Origin: Nonomuraea indica
GTDB taxonomy: Bacteria > Actinomycetota > Actinomycetes > Streptosporangiales > Streptosporangiaceae
Length of the DNA: 64,000 nt
Assembly (NCBI RefSeq): GCF_002850745.1
Contig: NZ_KZ559466.1
Coordinates: forward strand, 556,825 to 620,824
Direction: 5' to 3'
Under the pieces are notes generated by a model. The model ran no database searches and was not told the origin of the DNA. It was given only the letters and a program-made list of their open reading frames with translations. Made by a program: the position numbers and the translations under genes. Of this stretch, positions 22,832 to 31,424 are shown in pieces; the stretch's first letter is position 1, and every line of letters begins with the position of its first letter.

Positions 22832-24004
22832 CTATGCCAACGCCTGCTCGATGTCGGCCCAGAGGTCCTCCGGATGCTCGATGCCCACGGCGACGCGGAC
22901 GGTGCCCTCGCCGATGCCGTGCCTGGCGAGTTCCTCGGCGCCGAGGGAACGGTGCGAGGTGGTCGCCGGGTGCAGCGTGAGCGTCTCGACGCCGCCGAGC
23001 GAGGGGGCCAGCAGCGCCAGCCGTACCGAGCGCATGAACCTCTCCCCTGCGGCGCGCCCGCCCTTCAGGTCGAACGAGAAGACGCCGCCGAAGTCCGGCA
23101 GCAGCTTGCCGGCGATCTCGTACGACGGGTGCGACGGCAGCCCGGGCCAGTGCACGGCGGCGACCGCCGGGTGCTCGGCGAGCCGGGTGGCGAGCAGGCG
23201 GGCGTTGGAGCAGTGGCGCTCCATCCGCAGCGCGAGCGTCTGCATGCCGCGCAGCGTGAGCCAGGCGGCGAACGGGTCGGCCGAGGCGCCCAGCTCGATC
23301 GCGTGGTGCCACACCTTCCTGTACAGCTCGTCGGTGGCGGCCACGGCGAGCCCGCCGACCACGTCGGTGTGCCCGGACAGGTACTTGGTCGTCGAGTGGA
23401 CGACGATGTCGGCGCCGTGCTCGATGGGGCGGCAGAGCAGGGGCGAGGCGAAGGTGTTGTCCACCACCGAGACCAGTCCCAGCTCGCGCGCCACCGCGCA
23501 CATGGCGGGCAGGTCGGCGACCAGCACCATCGGGTTGGAGATGGTCTCCAGGTAGAGGAGTTTCGTCTCGGGCCGGACGGCGGCGCGCAGCGCGCCGGGG
23601 TCGTTCTCGGGCACGTGGGTCACGGTGACGCCGAACCTGGCGGCCAGGTCGTTGAGCACCGCCGCCGTGCCGCCGTACAGGGACTTCTGGGCGATGAGGT
23701 GGTCGCCGGGCCGGAGCAGGCCGAGCAGCACGGTGTTGATGGCGCCCATGCCCGAGCCGGTGGCGACGGCCCCGGCGCCGCCCTCCAGATCCGACACCGC
23801 CTGCTCCAGGGAGCGCACGGTGGGATTGGTGTAGCGGCCGTACACGTACGGCCCGTCGGGCCGTCCCATCGCGTCCGCCATCACCGCGGGGTCGTCGAAG
23901 ACGAATCCCGACGTCTGGTAGAGCGGCATGGTGATCGGGCGGCTCTGTTCGACCGGCGGCTGGGGCAGGTGGACGGTCCGGGTTTCGGGACGGAGTGGGG
24001 TCAT
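22832..24004 (-). CDS. Trans-sulfuration PLP enzyme (cystathionine gamma-synthase/gamma-lyase type)
   Basis: A 390-residue Cys/Met metabolism enzyme. The PLP lysine is in STTKYLSGHTDVVGG (about 205). YGRYTNPT and GSGMGAINT, near 55-90, are the phosphate- and substrate-site segments. Sequence alone does not separate synthase from lyase or methionine gamma-lyase. It is divergent from a MocR-type regulator with CCAAT/ATTGG half sites between them, which suggests MocR control. The next gene downstream is a dehydratase, so 2-oxobutanoate formation is a plausible shared theme. Confidence 0.85.
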   Translation of the reverse strand: MTPLRPETRTVHLPQPPVEQSRPITMPLYQTSGFVFDDPAVMADAMGRPDGPYVYGRYTNPTVRSLEQAVSDLEGGAGAVATGSGMGAINTVLLGLLRPGDHLIAQKSLYGGTAAVLNDLAARFGVTVTHVPENDPGALRAAVRPETKLLYLETISNPMVLVADLPAMCAVARELGLVSVVDNTFASPLLCRPIEHGADIVVHSTTKYLSGHTDVVGGLAVAATDELYRKVWHHAIELGASADPFAAWLTLRGMQTLALRMERHCSNARLLATRLAEHPAVAAVHWPGLPSHPSYEIAGKLLPDFGGVFSFDLKGGRAAGERFMRSVRLALLAPSLGGVETLTLHPATTSHRSLGAEELARHGIGEGTVRVAVGIEHPEDLWADIEQALA

Positions 24005-24043
24005 GCCTTCCAGGATGTCCGGTGAAGGCGCGGGATGTCAGAT

Positions 24044-24079
24044 CCAATGACGCATAATTGGTCCATGAATGGGGCCAAT
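24044..24079. promoter_or_regulatory. MocR operator and leaderless promoter
   Basis: Three half sites: CCAAT (24044-24048), ATTGG (24057-24061) and CCAAT (24075-24079). ATTGGTCC and GGGCCAAT form an 8-bp near-perfect inverted repeat. The -10-like CATAAT (24053-24058) lies 7 bp before the ATG at 24065, so the regulator mRNA is probably leaderless and its start codon lies inside the operator. Confidence 0.5.
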
Positions 24080-25522
24080 ATGGACGACCTGGTCGATCTG
24101 CTGGGGCGGTGGGCGTCCGGGCGCGGGCCGCTGTACCTGCTGCTGGCGGCCCGGCTCCGGGCCCTGATCGACGACGGGGTGCTGGCACAGGACACCCTGC
24201 TGCCGCCCGACCGGACGCTGGCGCGGCGGCTGGCCGTGGGCCGGGGGACGGTGGTGGCGGCGTACGAGCTGCTGCAGCAGGAGGGCCGGGTCACGCGGCG
24301 CCAGGGCAGCGGCACGAGGGTGGCTCCGATGGAGCTGCCAGCGACGAGGACGGCCGACGGCGTGGCGACCAACCCGCTGCTCCAGCACATCCTGCCCCCG
24401 CCGGACGGCGTGCGGCTGCTCACCTGCGCGGCGCCGGACGGTCCTCCGGCGGAGCTGCTGGAGGCCTACCAGGAGGCCGCCCGGCGGATGGCGTCCGTCC
24501 GCGATCTGGGCTACCACCCGGCCGGCCGCGCGGAACTGCGCGAGCAGCTGGCCGCGTACTACCGCGGCCGGGGACTGCCCACGACCGCGTCGGAGATCCT
24601 GGTCACGACGGGGGCGCAGCAGGCGCTCACCCTGCTGACCGGGCTGCTGGTGTCGCCCGGCGACACGGTGCTCACGGAGTCTCCGACGTATCCGGGGGCG
24701 CTGGAGGTGTTCCGGCACGCCGCCGCGGTGGTGCGGCCGATCTCCCTGGCCGGCCCCGCCGGTCCCGGCGAGGCGGCCTCGGGCGCGGACCTGGCGCGGG
24801 AGCGGCCCGCGCTGGTCTACGCGGTGCCGACGGCGAGCAACCCCGCCGGCTCCGTCATGGCGGCCGGCGACCGCAGGCGGCTGGCACGGCTGGCCGCCGA
24901 GCACGACGTCCCGCTGGTCGACGACGAGGTGTGCGCCGAACTGTGCTTCTCCGGCGAGACCCCGCCGCCGGTGGCCTCCTACGCGACCGGGGAGCAGGTG
25001 ATCACCATCGGGTCGATGAGCAAGCTCGTGTGGGGCGGGCTGCGGATCGGCTGGATCCGCGCCTCCGCCCCGCTGATCTCCCGGCTGGCGCGGCTGCGAG
25101 CCGTGCACGACCTGGGCGGCGAGGCGCTGAGCCAGCTCGCCGCCACGGCGCTGCTGCGGCGGCTGGAGGAGATCCGGCCGGAGCGGGTGCGGGCGCTGCG
25201 CGAGGGACACGACCACCTGTGCGCGCTGCTGCGCGAGCACCTTCCGTCGTGGTCGTTCGAGCCGGCGCTCGGGGGCCAGACGCTGTGGGTACGGATCCCG
25301 CGCGGCGACGTGGACTCCTTCTCCCAGGTGGCGCTGCGGCACGGGGTCGCGGTGCCGCCCGGCCGGGCGTTCGATCCGCTCGGCGGGCACGCCGACCACA
25401 TGCGGCTGCACTTCCTGTTCGGTCGTGAGGAGCTGTCGGCGGCGGTGCGCGACCTGGCCGCCGCCTGGCACGCCTACGACGGCACCAGGCGGGCGGCGTC
25501 ACGGCACGCCCTCATCGTCTGA
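24065..25522 (+). CDS. MocR-type regulator (GntR winged helix fused to aminotransferase domain)
   Basis: About 485 residues. A GntR-type winged helix at about 15-85 (LLPPDRTLARRLAVGRGTVVAAYELLQQEG) is joined to a fold-type I aminotransferase-like domain (110-480) with the PLP lysine in IGSMSKLVWGGLRIGW. MocR proteins sense PLP or amino compounds; the domain is usually not an active transaminase. It is divergent from the trans-sulfuration gene and presumably regulates it. Start: ATG 24065 fits a leaderless transcript. GTG or ATG codons at 24035 and 24080 are alternatives. Confidence 0.85.
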   Translation: MNGANMDDLVDLLGRWASGRGPLYLLLAARLRALIDDGVLAQDTLLPPDRTLARRLAVGRGTVVAAYELLQQEGRVTRRQGSGTRVAPMELPATRTADGVATNPLLQHILPPPDGVRLLTCAAPDGPPAELLEAYQEAARRMASVRDLGYHPAGRAELREQLAAYYRGRGLPTTASEILVTTGAQQALTLLTGLLVSPGDTVLTESPTYPGALEVFRHAAAVVRPISLAGPAGPGEAASGADLARERPALVYAVPTASNPAGSVMAAGDRRRLARLAAEHDVPLVDDEVCAELCFSGETPPPVASYATGEQVITIGSMSKLVWGGLRIGWIRASAPLISRLARLRAVHDLGGEALSQLAATALLRRLEEIRPERVRALREGHDHLCALLREHLPSWSFEPALGGQTLWVRIPRGDVDSFSQVALRHGVAVPPGRAFDPLGGHADHMRLHFLFGREELSAAVRDLAAAWHAYDGTRRAASRHALIV

Positions 25523-25590
25523 CGCCCTCGTCGGTCCGCCCTGAGCTGACACGGCCGCCGGCGTCCCCGGGGTTGCGCCAGCCTTGGGGC

Positions 25591-26337
25591 ATGACGACGA
25601 CTTTCCTGCTCGTGCACAGCCCGGCCGTGGGGCCCTCGACCTGGGCGCCGGTCGCGGCCGCGCTGGAGCGCCGGGGGCACGCGGCCGTGGTGCCCGACCT
25701 GACGGGTGTGACGGCCGGCGGCCCGCCCTACTGGCCGCGCGTGGTGGAGGCCGTGCGAGCGGCGGCGCAGACGCCCCACCACACGCAGTCCGACATGCCG
25801 GCGGGGACACGGCCGGCGGGGACACGGCCGGCGAGGCCGGTCGTGCTGGTCGTCCACAGCAACGCGGGGCTGTTCGCCCCGGTGGTCAAGGAGGGTCTCG
25901 GCGACCGGGTGGTGGCGTGCGTGTTCGCCGAGGCCCGCTTGCCGCCCCGGGCCGGTCTGGTGCCGGCGGCCGAGGAGGATTTCCTGCCGTTCCTGCGTGA
26001 CCTGGCCGGGCAGAGCGGGCTGCTGCCCCGGTGGACCGACTGGTGGAGCGAGGCGGACGTCGCGGCCCTGCTGCCCGACCCCGCCGTGCGGGCCGCGGTG
26101 GTGGCCGAGCAGCCGCGACTGCCGCTCACCTACTACACCCAGCCGGTTCCGGTGCCGGCGGGCTGGGACGATGTGCGGTGTTCGTTCCTGTGGTACGGCC
26201 CGCCGTACGAGGAGGTGGCGCGGGAGGCCGGCCGGCGCGGCTGGCCCGTGAGGCGGGTGCCCGGCGCCCACCTGCACCAGGTCGTCGATCCGGAAGCGGT
26301 CGCCGAGGCGCTGCTCATCCTGTCGCGCAGGTCGTGA
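25591..26337 (+). CDS. Alpha/beta hydrolase
   Basis: A 248-residue alpha/beta hydrolase-like protein. It begins MTTTFLLVHSPAVGPSTW, the HG-type oxyanion region and first strand. The usual GxSxG nucleophile elbow is replaced by VVHSNAG (about 89-95), and the C-terminal His is in GAHLHQVVDPEAVAE. The substrate is unknown. ATG 25591 is preferred over the TTG/GTG extension. A short duplicated segment AGTRPAGTRPA near residue 80 is a two-copy 15-bp repeat just before the elbow strand. Confidence 0.7.
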   Translation: MTTTFLLVHSPAVGPSTWAPVAAALERRGHAAVVPDLTGVTAGGPPYWPRVVEAVRAAAQTPHHTQSDMPAGTRPAGTRPARPVVLVVHSNAGLFAPVVKEGLGDRVVACVFAEARLPPRAGLVPAAEEDFLPFLRDLAGQSGLLPRWTDWWSEADVAALLPDPAVRAAVVAEQPRLPLTYYTQPVPVPAGWDDVRCSFLWYGPPYEEVAREAGRRGWPVRRVPGAHLHQVVDPEAVAEALLILSRRS

Positions 26338-26382
26338 ATTCCTCACTGTCGGCCGCCGCCGCGTCCCGGCAGAGTCGTGGGC

Positions 26383-27067
26383 ATGACAGCGATCCAGGTG
26401 GACGGGCTCAGGAAGAGCCATGGCGGGTTCGAGGCGGTGCGCGGCATCTCGTTCGAGGTGGCCGCCGGGGAGATCTTCGCCCTGCTGGGCCGCAACGGCG
26501 CGGGCAAGACCACGACGGTCGAGGTGCTGGCGGGCCTCCAACGGCCGGACGCGGGCACCGTCCGGGTGCTCGGACTCGACCCGGTGGCCGACCGCGCGGC
26601 CGTGCGGCAGCATCTCGGCGTCATGGTGCAGGAGGCGGGGTTCTTCCCCGACCTGACGGTCGCGCAGACCGTCGACACCTGGCGTGACTTCACCGCGGCT
26701 GCCCGGCCCCGCGGGGAGGCCCTGGAGCTGGCCGGTCTCGCGGCGAAGGCGGGCACCAGGGTCCGCCAGCTGTCGGGAGGCGAGAAGCGGCGGCTCGACC
26801 TGGCGCTGGCGCTGCTGGGCAGGCCCGACGTGCTGTTCCTGGACGAGCCGACCTCCGGGATGGACCCGCAGGCGCGCCGTGACACGTGGGAGGTGGTGCG
26901 CGGCCTGGCCGGCCAGGGCACGGCGGTCCTGCTGACCACCCACTACCTCGACGAGGCGCAGCGGTTGGCGTCCACCATGGCGATCATGGAGGCGGGCGAG
27001 ATCGTCGCCGCCGGCGGGATGGCCGAGACCCTGGCCGCGCGCAGCGGCCGCGTCGCCTTCCGGCTCG
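26383..27067 (+). pseudogene. Truncated ABC transporter ATPase (5' part of a deletion fusion)
   Basis: About 228 residues of a DrrA/CcmA-type exporter ATPase: Walker A GRNGAGKTTT (about 40-49), signature LSGGEKRRLDLALALLGRP, Walker B VLFLDEPTSGMDP and switch TTHYLDEAQRL are intact. After SGRVAFRLG the frame loses all similarity and runs as Arg/Gly-rich nonsense to 27528 across the next gene. The expected last 60-80 residues and the permease gene are missing. The nucleotide-binding domain itself could still be made, but no permease is nearby. Confidence 0.75.
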
Positions 27068-27385
27068 GGCATCGAGGCGTTCCTGGTGAAGGACGCGCCG
27101 GGCGAGCGGCTCACCGAGGCCGTCAGGCGGACCGCCGCGGGGCTGCGGGTGCTGGACGGCAAGCTGGTGTCCGCCGCCCTGGAGTACGGCGAGAGCCCGC
27201 TGACCCCGCGCGAGACGACGGTCCTGCGGGAGGCGGCGCGCGGCGCCTCGGCCGAGGAGATCGCCGGCCGCCTCCACCTGTCGGCCGGCACCGTGCGCAA
27301 CTACCTCACGAATGCGATCACCAGGACCGGCGCCCGCAACAAGCTGGACGCCGTCCGGATCGCCGAGGACGCCGGCTGGCTCTGA
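27068..27385 (+). pseudogene. C-terminal half of a NarL/DesR-type response regulator
   Basis: In a different frame from the ATPase, starting abruptly at GIEAFLVKDAPGERL, which is the alpha4-beta5 region of a receiver domain. It continues through a complete LuxR-type HTH (LTPRETTVLREAARGASAEEI, AGTVRNYLTNAI) to a normal stop. The N-terminal receiver with the phospho-Asp is absent. A GTG at 27086 could express a 99-residue HTH-only protein. In related clusters the order is ATPase, permease, histidine kinase, regulator, so one deletion explains both fragments. Confidence 0.75.
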
Positions 27386-27416
27386 CCTCCCCCGGCCGCC
27401 CCTCGCAGCGGCGAGG

Positions 27417-28070
27417 TCAGATGTCGGTGACGCGGATGCCGGCGTGCGCCTTGTACCGGCGGTTGATCGAGATGATGTTGGCGGTCAGCGCCTCCACCTG
27501 GAAGGCGTTGCGCAGCCGCCCGCCGTAGACGCCCCGCACGCCCGGGATGACCGACGCCAGGGCCTGCACCAGGTCGGTCGCCTCCCGGTCGTCACCCAGC
27601 ACCAGCACGTCCAGGTCCACCTTGTCCACCGACGGGTCCATGAGCACCACGGCCGACACGTGGTGGAACGCCGCCACCACCCGGCTGCCGGGCAGCACGG
27701 CGGCGGCCTGCTGCGCGGCGCTGCCCTCCTCGACGGGCAGCGCGTAGGCGCCCTGCCTGTCGAAGCCGAGCGGGTTCACGCAGTCGACGACGATCTTCCC
27801 GGCCAGTTCGGCGCGCAGCGACTCCAGCAGCGCCTTGTGTCCCTCGTACGGCACGGCGACGATCACGACGTCGGCCTCGGCGGCGACCTCGGCGTTGGCC
27901 GCCCCCCGCGCGCCGGACCCGACGGAGTCGGCCGCCTCCTGGGCCCGCTGGGCGTTGCGCGACCCGATCAGGACGGGGTGGCCGGCCATCGCGAACCGCC
28001 TCGCCAGCCCCTTGCCCTGGTCCCCGGTGCCGCCGAGGATGCCGATGGAAAGCCCGTTTACGTCAGTCAT
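27417..28070 (-). CDS. npdG: NADPH:F420 reductase
   Basis: A 217-residue reductase transferring hydride between NADPH and cofactor F420. Rossmann motif GILGGTGDQGKGLA is at 9-22, the NADPH phosphate site is GSRNAQRA, and the F420-side segments VNPLGFD and AFHHVSA are as in Fno/NpdG. It supplies reduced F420 to F420-dependent oxidoreductases and supports the actinobacterial assignment. ATG 28070 is the start. It stands alone between the fusion scar and the lipase. Confidence 0.9.
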   Translation of the reverse strand: MTDVNGLSIGILGGTGDQGKGLARRFAMAGHPVLIGSRNAQRAQEAADSVGSGARGAANAEVAAEADVVIVAVPYEGHKALLESLRAELAGKIVVDCVNPLGFDRQGAYALPVEEGSAAQQAAAVLPGSRVVAAFHHVSAVVLMDPSVDKVDLDVLVLGDDREATDLVQALASVIPGVRGVYGGRLRNAFQVEALTANIISINRRYKAHAGIRVTDI

Positions 28071-28125
28071 ATCCCCGATGATGCCAGTCGCCCGCCCCGG
28101 CGTTCACCGCAGGGACGCCGGGGGC

Positions 28126-28167
28126 GGCGCGCCGGGCGAGGCGATGGTGACCCCGGCCCGGCGCGCC
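28126..28167 (-). terminator. Hairpin after the lipase gene
   Basis: An 11-bp perfect stem GGCGCGCCGGG / CCCGGCGCGCC with a 20-nt loop. It lies 11 bp beyond the lipase stop in the minus direction. Confidence 0.5.
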
Positions 28168-28177
28168 GCGCGGCGGC

Positions 28178-29332
28178 TCAGCAGTTGCCGAACGCCGGCA
28201 GGCCGAGCAGGCGCAACGTCAGCCACTCGACGGCCAGCGGCCCGCCCTCCACCGCGCCCGTCACGTGGTCGGGCGCCGGCAGCGACACCCAGCGGGTGTT
28301 GACGCCGGCCCGGCAGTACTCCGAGCGGAGCGTCTGCCCGACCGCGTACGGGATGATCTGGTCGCCCCGCGCGTGGTAGAGGAACATCGGGACCCGCGGC
28401 GGCAGCGCGCCGAGCCGGTTCGCGGTCAGCCGCGCCTCCCACTTCGGCTGGTTGAGCAGGTCAACCGGGCTCAGGTCGGAGAAGCGCAGTCCGGCGAGCT
28501 TGTCGAGGTCTCCCACGCAGTCGTCGGCGGCGTCCGCCATGAGAGCGCGGCCCCGCTCGTTCAGGTCGGCCTCCAGGTCCAGCTCGGGATAGGCCGCGTC
28601 GAACCCGACACCGGCCGCGGCGGCCAGGCCGAAGTCGGGCCCGCCCTCCAGGTGGGTCGCGACGGCGCGCAGGTCGGCGGGCACGCCGCCGGCGGCCGCG
28701 CCCTTGAGCCGGAGGTCGGGCGCGTACGAGGGCTGGAGCTGCGCCGCCCAGCCGGCCGACGCGCCGCCCTGCGAGTAGCCCATGACGGCGACGGGCGCCG
28801 ACGCGGACAGGCCCGAGCCGGGGACGCGGACGGCGGCCCTGATGGAATCGAGCACGGCGTGGCCCTGCGAGATGCCGGCCATGTAGGTGTGGGTGCCGGG
28901 CGTCCCGAGGCCCTCGTAGTCGGTGACCACCACCGCGAAGCCCTTGAGCAGCAGGAGGCTCACGAACGCCAGCTCCGCCTCGCGGCCCTCCCGCATGCTG
29001 GCCGACGGGGCGCACTGGTCGCCGAGGCCGTGGGTCCCGGTGGCGTAGCCGACGATGGGCCGCCTGCCGAGGGCGTAGGACGCCTTGGGCACGAGCAGGG
29101 TGCCCGACACCGCGTTCGGCGCTCCGGTGGCGGAGGTGGAGCGGTAGAGCACGTGCCAGGTGTTGACCGGGACCTCCAGCAGCTTGCCGGGCAGGAGGTA
29201 GACCGTGGTGGGCTGGGCGGAGATCACGTCACCCGCCACCGCCGCGCGGGCCGGCGTCGCGCCGGCGGACACGGCGAGCGACGCGAGGAGCAGGAGGATC
29301 GAGAACATGCTGACGCGGACACGAAGAGTCAT
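28178..29332 (-). CDS. Secreted lipase (LIP family)
   Basis: About 384 residues. The Sec signal peptide ends ATPARA-AV (about residue 31). It is an alpha/beta hydrolase of the secretory LIP family: nucleophile elbow GYSQGG, acid/base region YHARGDQIIPY, and a late His in PAPDHVTGA. C150/C343-type cysteines suggest disulfides. Substrates are probably esters or triacylglycerols outside the cell. ATG 29332 has an AGGGGCGG site upstream; the frame extends to 29443 without support. No foldase is adjacent. Confidence 0.85.
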   Translation of the reverse strand: MTLRVRVSMFSILLLLASLAVSAGATPARAAVAGDVISAQPTTVYLLPGKLLEVPVNTWHVLYRSTSATGAPNAVSGTLLVPKASYALGRRPIVGYATGTHGLGDQCAPSASMREGREAELAFVSLLLLKGFAVVVTDYEGLGTPGTHTYMAGISQGHAVLDSIRAAVRVPGSGLSASAPVAVMGYSQGGASAGWAAQLQPSYAPDLRLKGAAAGGVPADLRAVATHLEGGPDFGLAAAAGVGFDAAYPELDLEADLNERGRALMADAADDCVGDLDKLAGLRFSDLSPVDLLNQPKWEARLTANRLGALPPRVPMFLYHARGDQIIPYAVGQTLRSEYCRAGVNTRWVSLPAPDHVTGAVEGGPLAVEWLTLRLLGLPAFGNC

Positions 29333-29550
29333 GTGCCGCCCCTCTCCGGGGGATCGCTCTGTGGGGGGAGGCGGCGCCGCGCCCCGATCGTTACCCGGCG
29401 GTAACCCGCTGTCAAGGCCCGGAATGACAGCGAACCCGGCCACGGGTCAGGCGAACGGGCGAAAACGGCACCGGAGCGGTGCCGATCGTGCACCATGGGT
29501 TCGTGGCTCCCTCCGGCCAGGGGTAGGCCGGTCGACGCAGGAGGTTGCCG

Positions 29551-30129
29551 ATGGACGCCGGCTCGGTCGCCCTTCTTCGCGAGGTCCTCGCCGAGACGGG
29601 ATGGCTCGACCGCACCCGCGAGCTGGGCCGGGCACTGCGGGCCACCCGGTCCCCCGGCGGGCTGCTGGTGGTGGGCACGCCCGACGACGAGCCGTGGCAT
29701 CTGGCCGCGCACCTCGGCGACGAGGCCCGGCTGTCCGGCCTGCCGCAGCTCGCCCCCACGCTGGTCCGCTGGCGGCCGCCCCGTGACGCGCCCGCGCACC
29801 TGCGTGTCGGGCTGGACCGCGTCCAGCGGGCGGGGCGCGGCGAGACGCTGTTCGTGGTGGCCGAGCGGCAGGCGCCGGTGCCGCTGCTCGAACGGGTGGA
29901 CGACGCCCGCCGCACCGGTGCGACGATCCTGGCGCTGGAGGGGTCCGAGGCGGAGCTGGCGGGGCTGGCGCACGACGCCATCGCCGTGCCGCCCGGTTCG
30001 CCGGTCACCTTCGACGGCGCCCAGCACCTGGTCAGCGCCGCCGCCGGGGAGCTGCCCCGGCAGCCGGGTCTGCGTGAGCGGCTCGCCGTCCTCCTGGAAC
30101 GGCTGACCGGCCCCCGCGTGCACGACTGA
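29551..30129 (+). CDS. SIS-like hypothetical protein
   Basis: A 192-residue soluble protein. Its second half (RGETLFVVAERQ, then RTGATILALEGSEAELAGLAHDAIAVP) follows the strand-helix pattern of SIS sugar-isomerase domains, but the Ser/Thr phosphosugar-binding loop is not clear. The start ATG 29551 has a perfect CAGGAGG site. It is convergent with a LysR gene. Its role is unknown; a regulatory sugar-phosphate sensor is only a guess. Confidence 0.6.
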   Translation: MDAGSVALLREVLAETGWLDRTRELGRALRATRSPGGLLVVGTPDDEPWHLAAHLGDEARLSGLPQLAPTLVRWRPPRDAPAHLRVGLDRVQRAGRGETLFVVAERQAPVPLLERVDDARRTGATILALEGSEAELAGLAHDAIAVPPGSPVTFDGAQHLVSAAAGELPRQPGLRERLAVLLERLTGPRVHD

Positions 30130-30158
30130 CCGCGCGGACCGGCCGCCGCGCCCCCCCG

Positions 30159-31100
30159 TCAAGCGGGTTGGAGGTGGCCCTTCAGGGAGGCTTCCAGTGC
30201 GGCGGTGGCGTCCTCGATCGCGCCGATCACGACCGCCTGCACCGGGTCGGGCTCGCCCGACCGGGTGCGGCTGACGCGGGTCACGGCATCGAGGCGGCGC
30301 GCCCCCACGTCGCGCAGCTCGCTCACCCGCACCTCGCCCTCCGGCACGTCGAGCAGGGCCAGCGTCGGCACGATCGCCACCCCGTGCCCGGCCGCCACCA
30401 GCGCCAGCGTCGGGCCGAACTCCGTGATGACGTGCACCTTGCGCGGCTCGAAGCCGTGCAGCGCGGCGAGCCGGTCCAGCGCCTGGCCGCATGCCTGGTC
30501 GGGCTCGCTCGCCACCCAGGGCACGTCGGCCAGGTCGGCCACCGAGCGGGGCGGGTCGGGCCACTCGGGGGGCACCACGACGCGGTACTCGTCCACGTAC
30601 AGCGGGCGGGTGGCCAGCGACGGCTGGGCCAGTACGGGCAGGCTCATGTCGCGCTCGGTGATGAGCACGTCCACGGCGCCGAGCCGCAGCTCCTGCAGGG
30701 CGGGCTGGCCGTACACCTCGTGGATGACAGGGACGATCTTCGGGTGCCGGGTGGCGAGGTCGCGCAGCGCGGGCACCAGCATGTGCCTGATCACCGTGGG
30801 GAACGCCGCGATCCGCACGGGGCCGGCCAGCCGCTCGGTGAACCGGGTGAGCTCGCGACGGGCCTCGTCCAGCTCCTCCTCGACCCGTTCGGCGTAGCCC
30901 GCCAGGACCCGGCCCGCCGGAGTGAGGGAGACCCGGCGCTGGGAACGGTCGATGAGGGCCAGCCCGACCTCGCGCTCCAGCTGGGCGAGCTGCTGGGACA
31001 CGGCGGAGGGGGTCAGGAACAGGGCCTCGGCCGCGCGCATGACCCCGCCGCGACGGGCGACCTCGTGCAGCACCCGCAGCCGCCGGGGATCGATGTCCAT
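30159..31100 (-). CDS. LysR-family transcriptional regulator
   Basis: A 313-residue regulator. The N-terminal LysR helix-turn-helix spans 1-60 (LRVLHEVARRGGVMRAAEAL, TPSAVSQQLAQLEREVG). A periplasmic-binding-like effector domain runs from 90 to 300. It is divergent from the small membrane protein/cyclase pair. The 72-bp spacer has repeated TTTAATT and CTTTA elements (31132-31158) that are candidate binding sites. ATG 31100 matches family N-termini; the longer frame to 31328 is a shadow. Confidence 0.85.
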   Translation of the reverse strand: MDIDPRRLRVLHEVARRGGVMRAAEALFLTPSAVSQQLAQLEREVGLALIDRSQRRVSLTPAGRVLAGYAERVEEELDEARRELTRFTERLAGPVRIAAFPTVIRHMLVPALRDLATRHPKIVPVIHEVYGQPALQELRLGAVDVLITERDMSLPVLAQPSLATRPLYVDEYRVVVPPEWPDPPRSVADLADVPWVASEPDQACGQALDRLAALHGFEPRKVHVITEFGPTLALVAAGHGVAIVPTLALLDVPEGEVRVSELRDVGARRLDAVTRVSRTRSGEPDPVQAVVIGAIEDATAALEASLKGHLQPA

Positions 31101-31136
31101 ACAGATGAGCTTACGCCATGGTTTAGATGTCTTTAA

Positions 31137-31166
31137 TTGCGCTTTAGGGCATTTAATTCGGACAAT
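31137..31166 (+). promoter_or_regulatory. Promoter of small membrane protein gene, leaderless
   Basis: TTGCGC (31137-31142), an 18-bp spacer and GACAAT (31161-31166) place the transcription start at or next to the ATG at 31173. TTTAATT elements at about 31132 and 31152 overlap it and may be LysR sites. Confidence 0.4.
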
Positions 31167-31172
31167 AGGTGC

Positions 31173-31424
31173 ATGGATCTCCTCCTCGACGCCGTCGGCT
31201 GGATCGGCGCGGGTCTGCTTCTCTTCGGGTACGGCATGGTCTCCACCGGGCGCATGTCCGGCGACAGCGCGTCCTACCAGGTCGCCAACTTCGCCGGGTC
31301 GGTCGCCCTCATGCTCAACAGCGCCCACAACGACGCCTGGCCGTCGGCGGGGCTCAACCTGATCTGGGCCGGCATCGGGGCCATGTCGCTGGTGAAGCTG
31401 GTCCGGCTGGGAGCCACCCGGTGA
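31173..31424 (+). CDS. CBU_0592-family small membrane protein
   Basis: An 83-residue protein with three hydrophobic helices (WIGAGLLLFGYGMVSTG, YQVANFAGSVALMLNSA, SAGLNLIWAGIGAMSLVKLV). It matches the small CBU_0592 membrane family of unknown function. Its stop overlaps the GTG of the cyclase gene (GTGA), so the two are coupled, and it is probably controlled by the divergent LysR protein. Confidence 0.75.
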   Translation: MDLLLDAVGWIGAGLLLFGYGMVSTGRMSGDSASYQVANFAGSVALMLNSAHNDAWPSAGLNLIWAGIGAMSLVKLVRLGATR

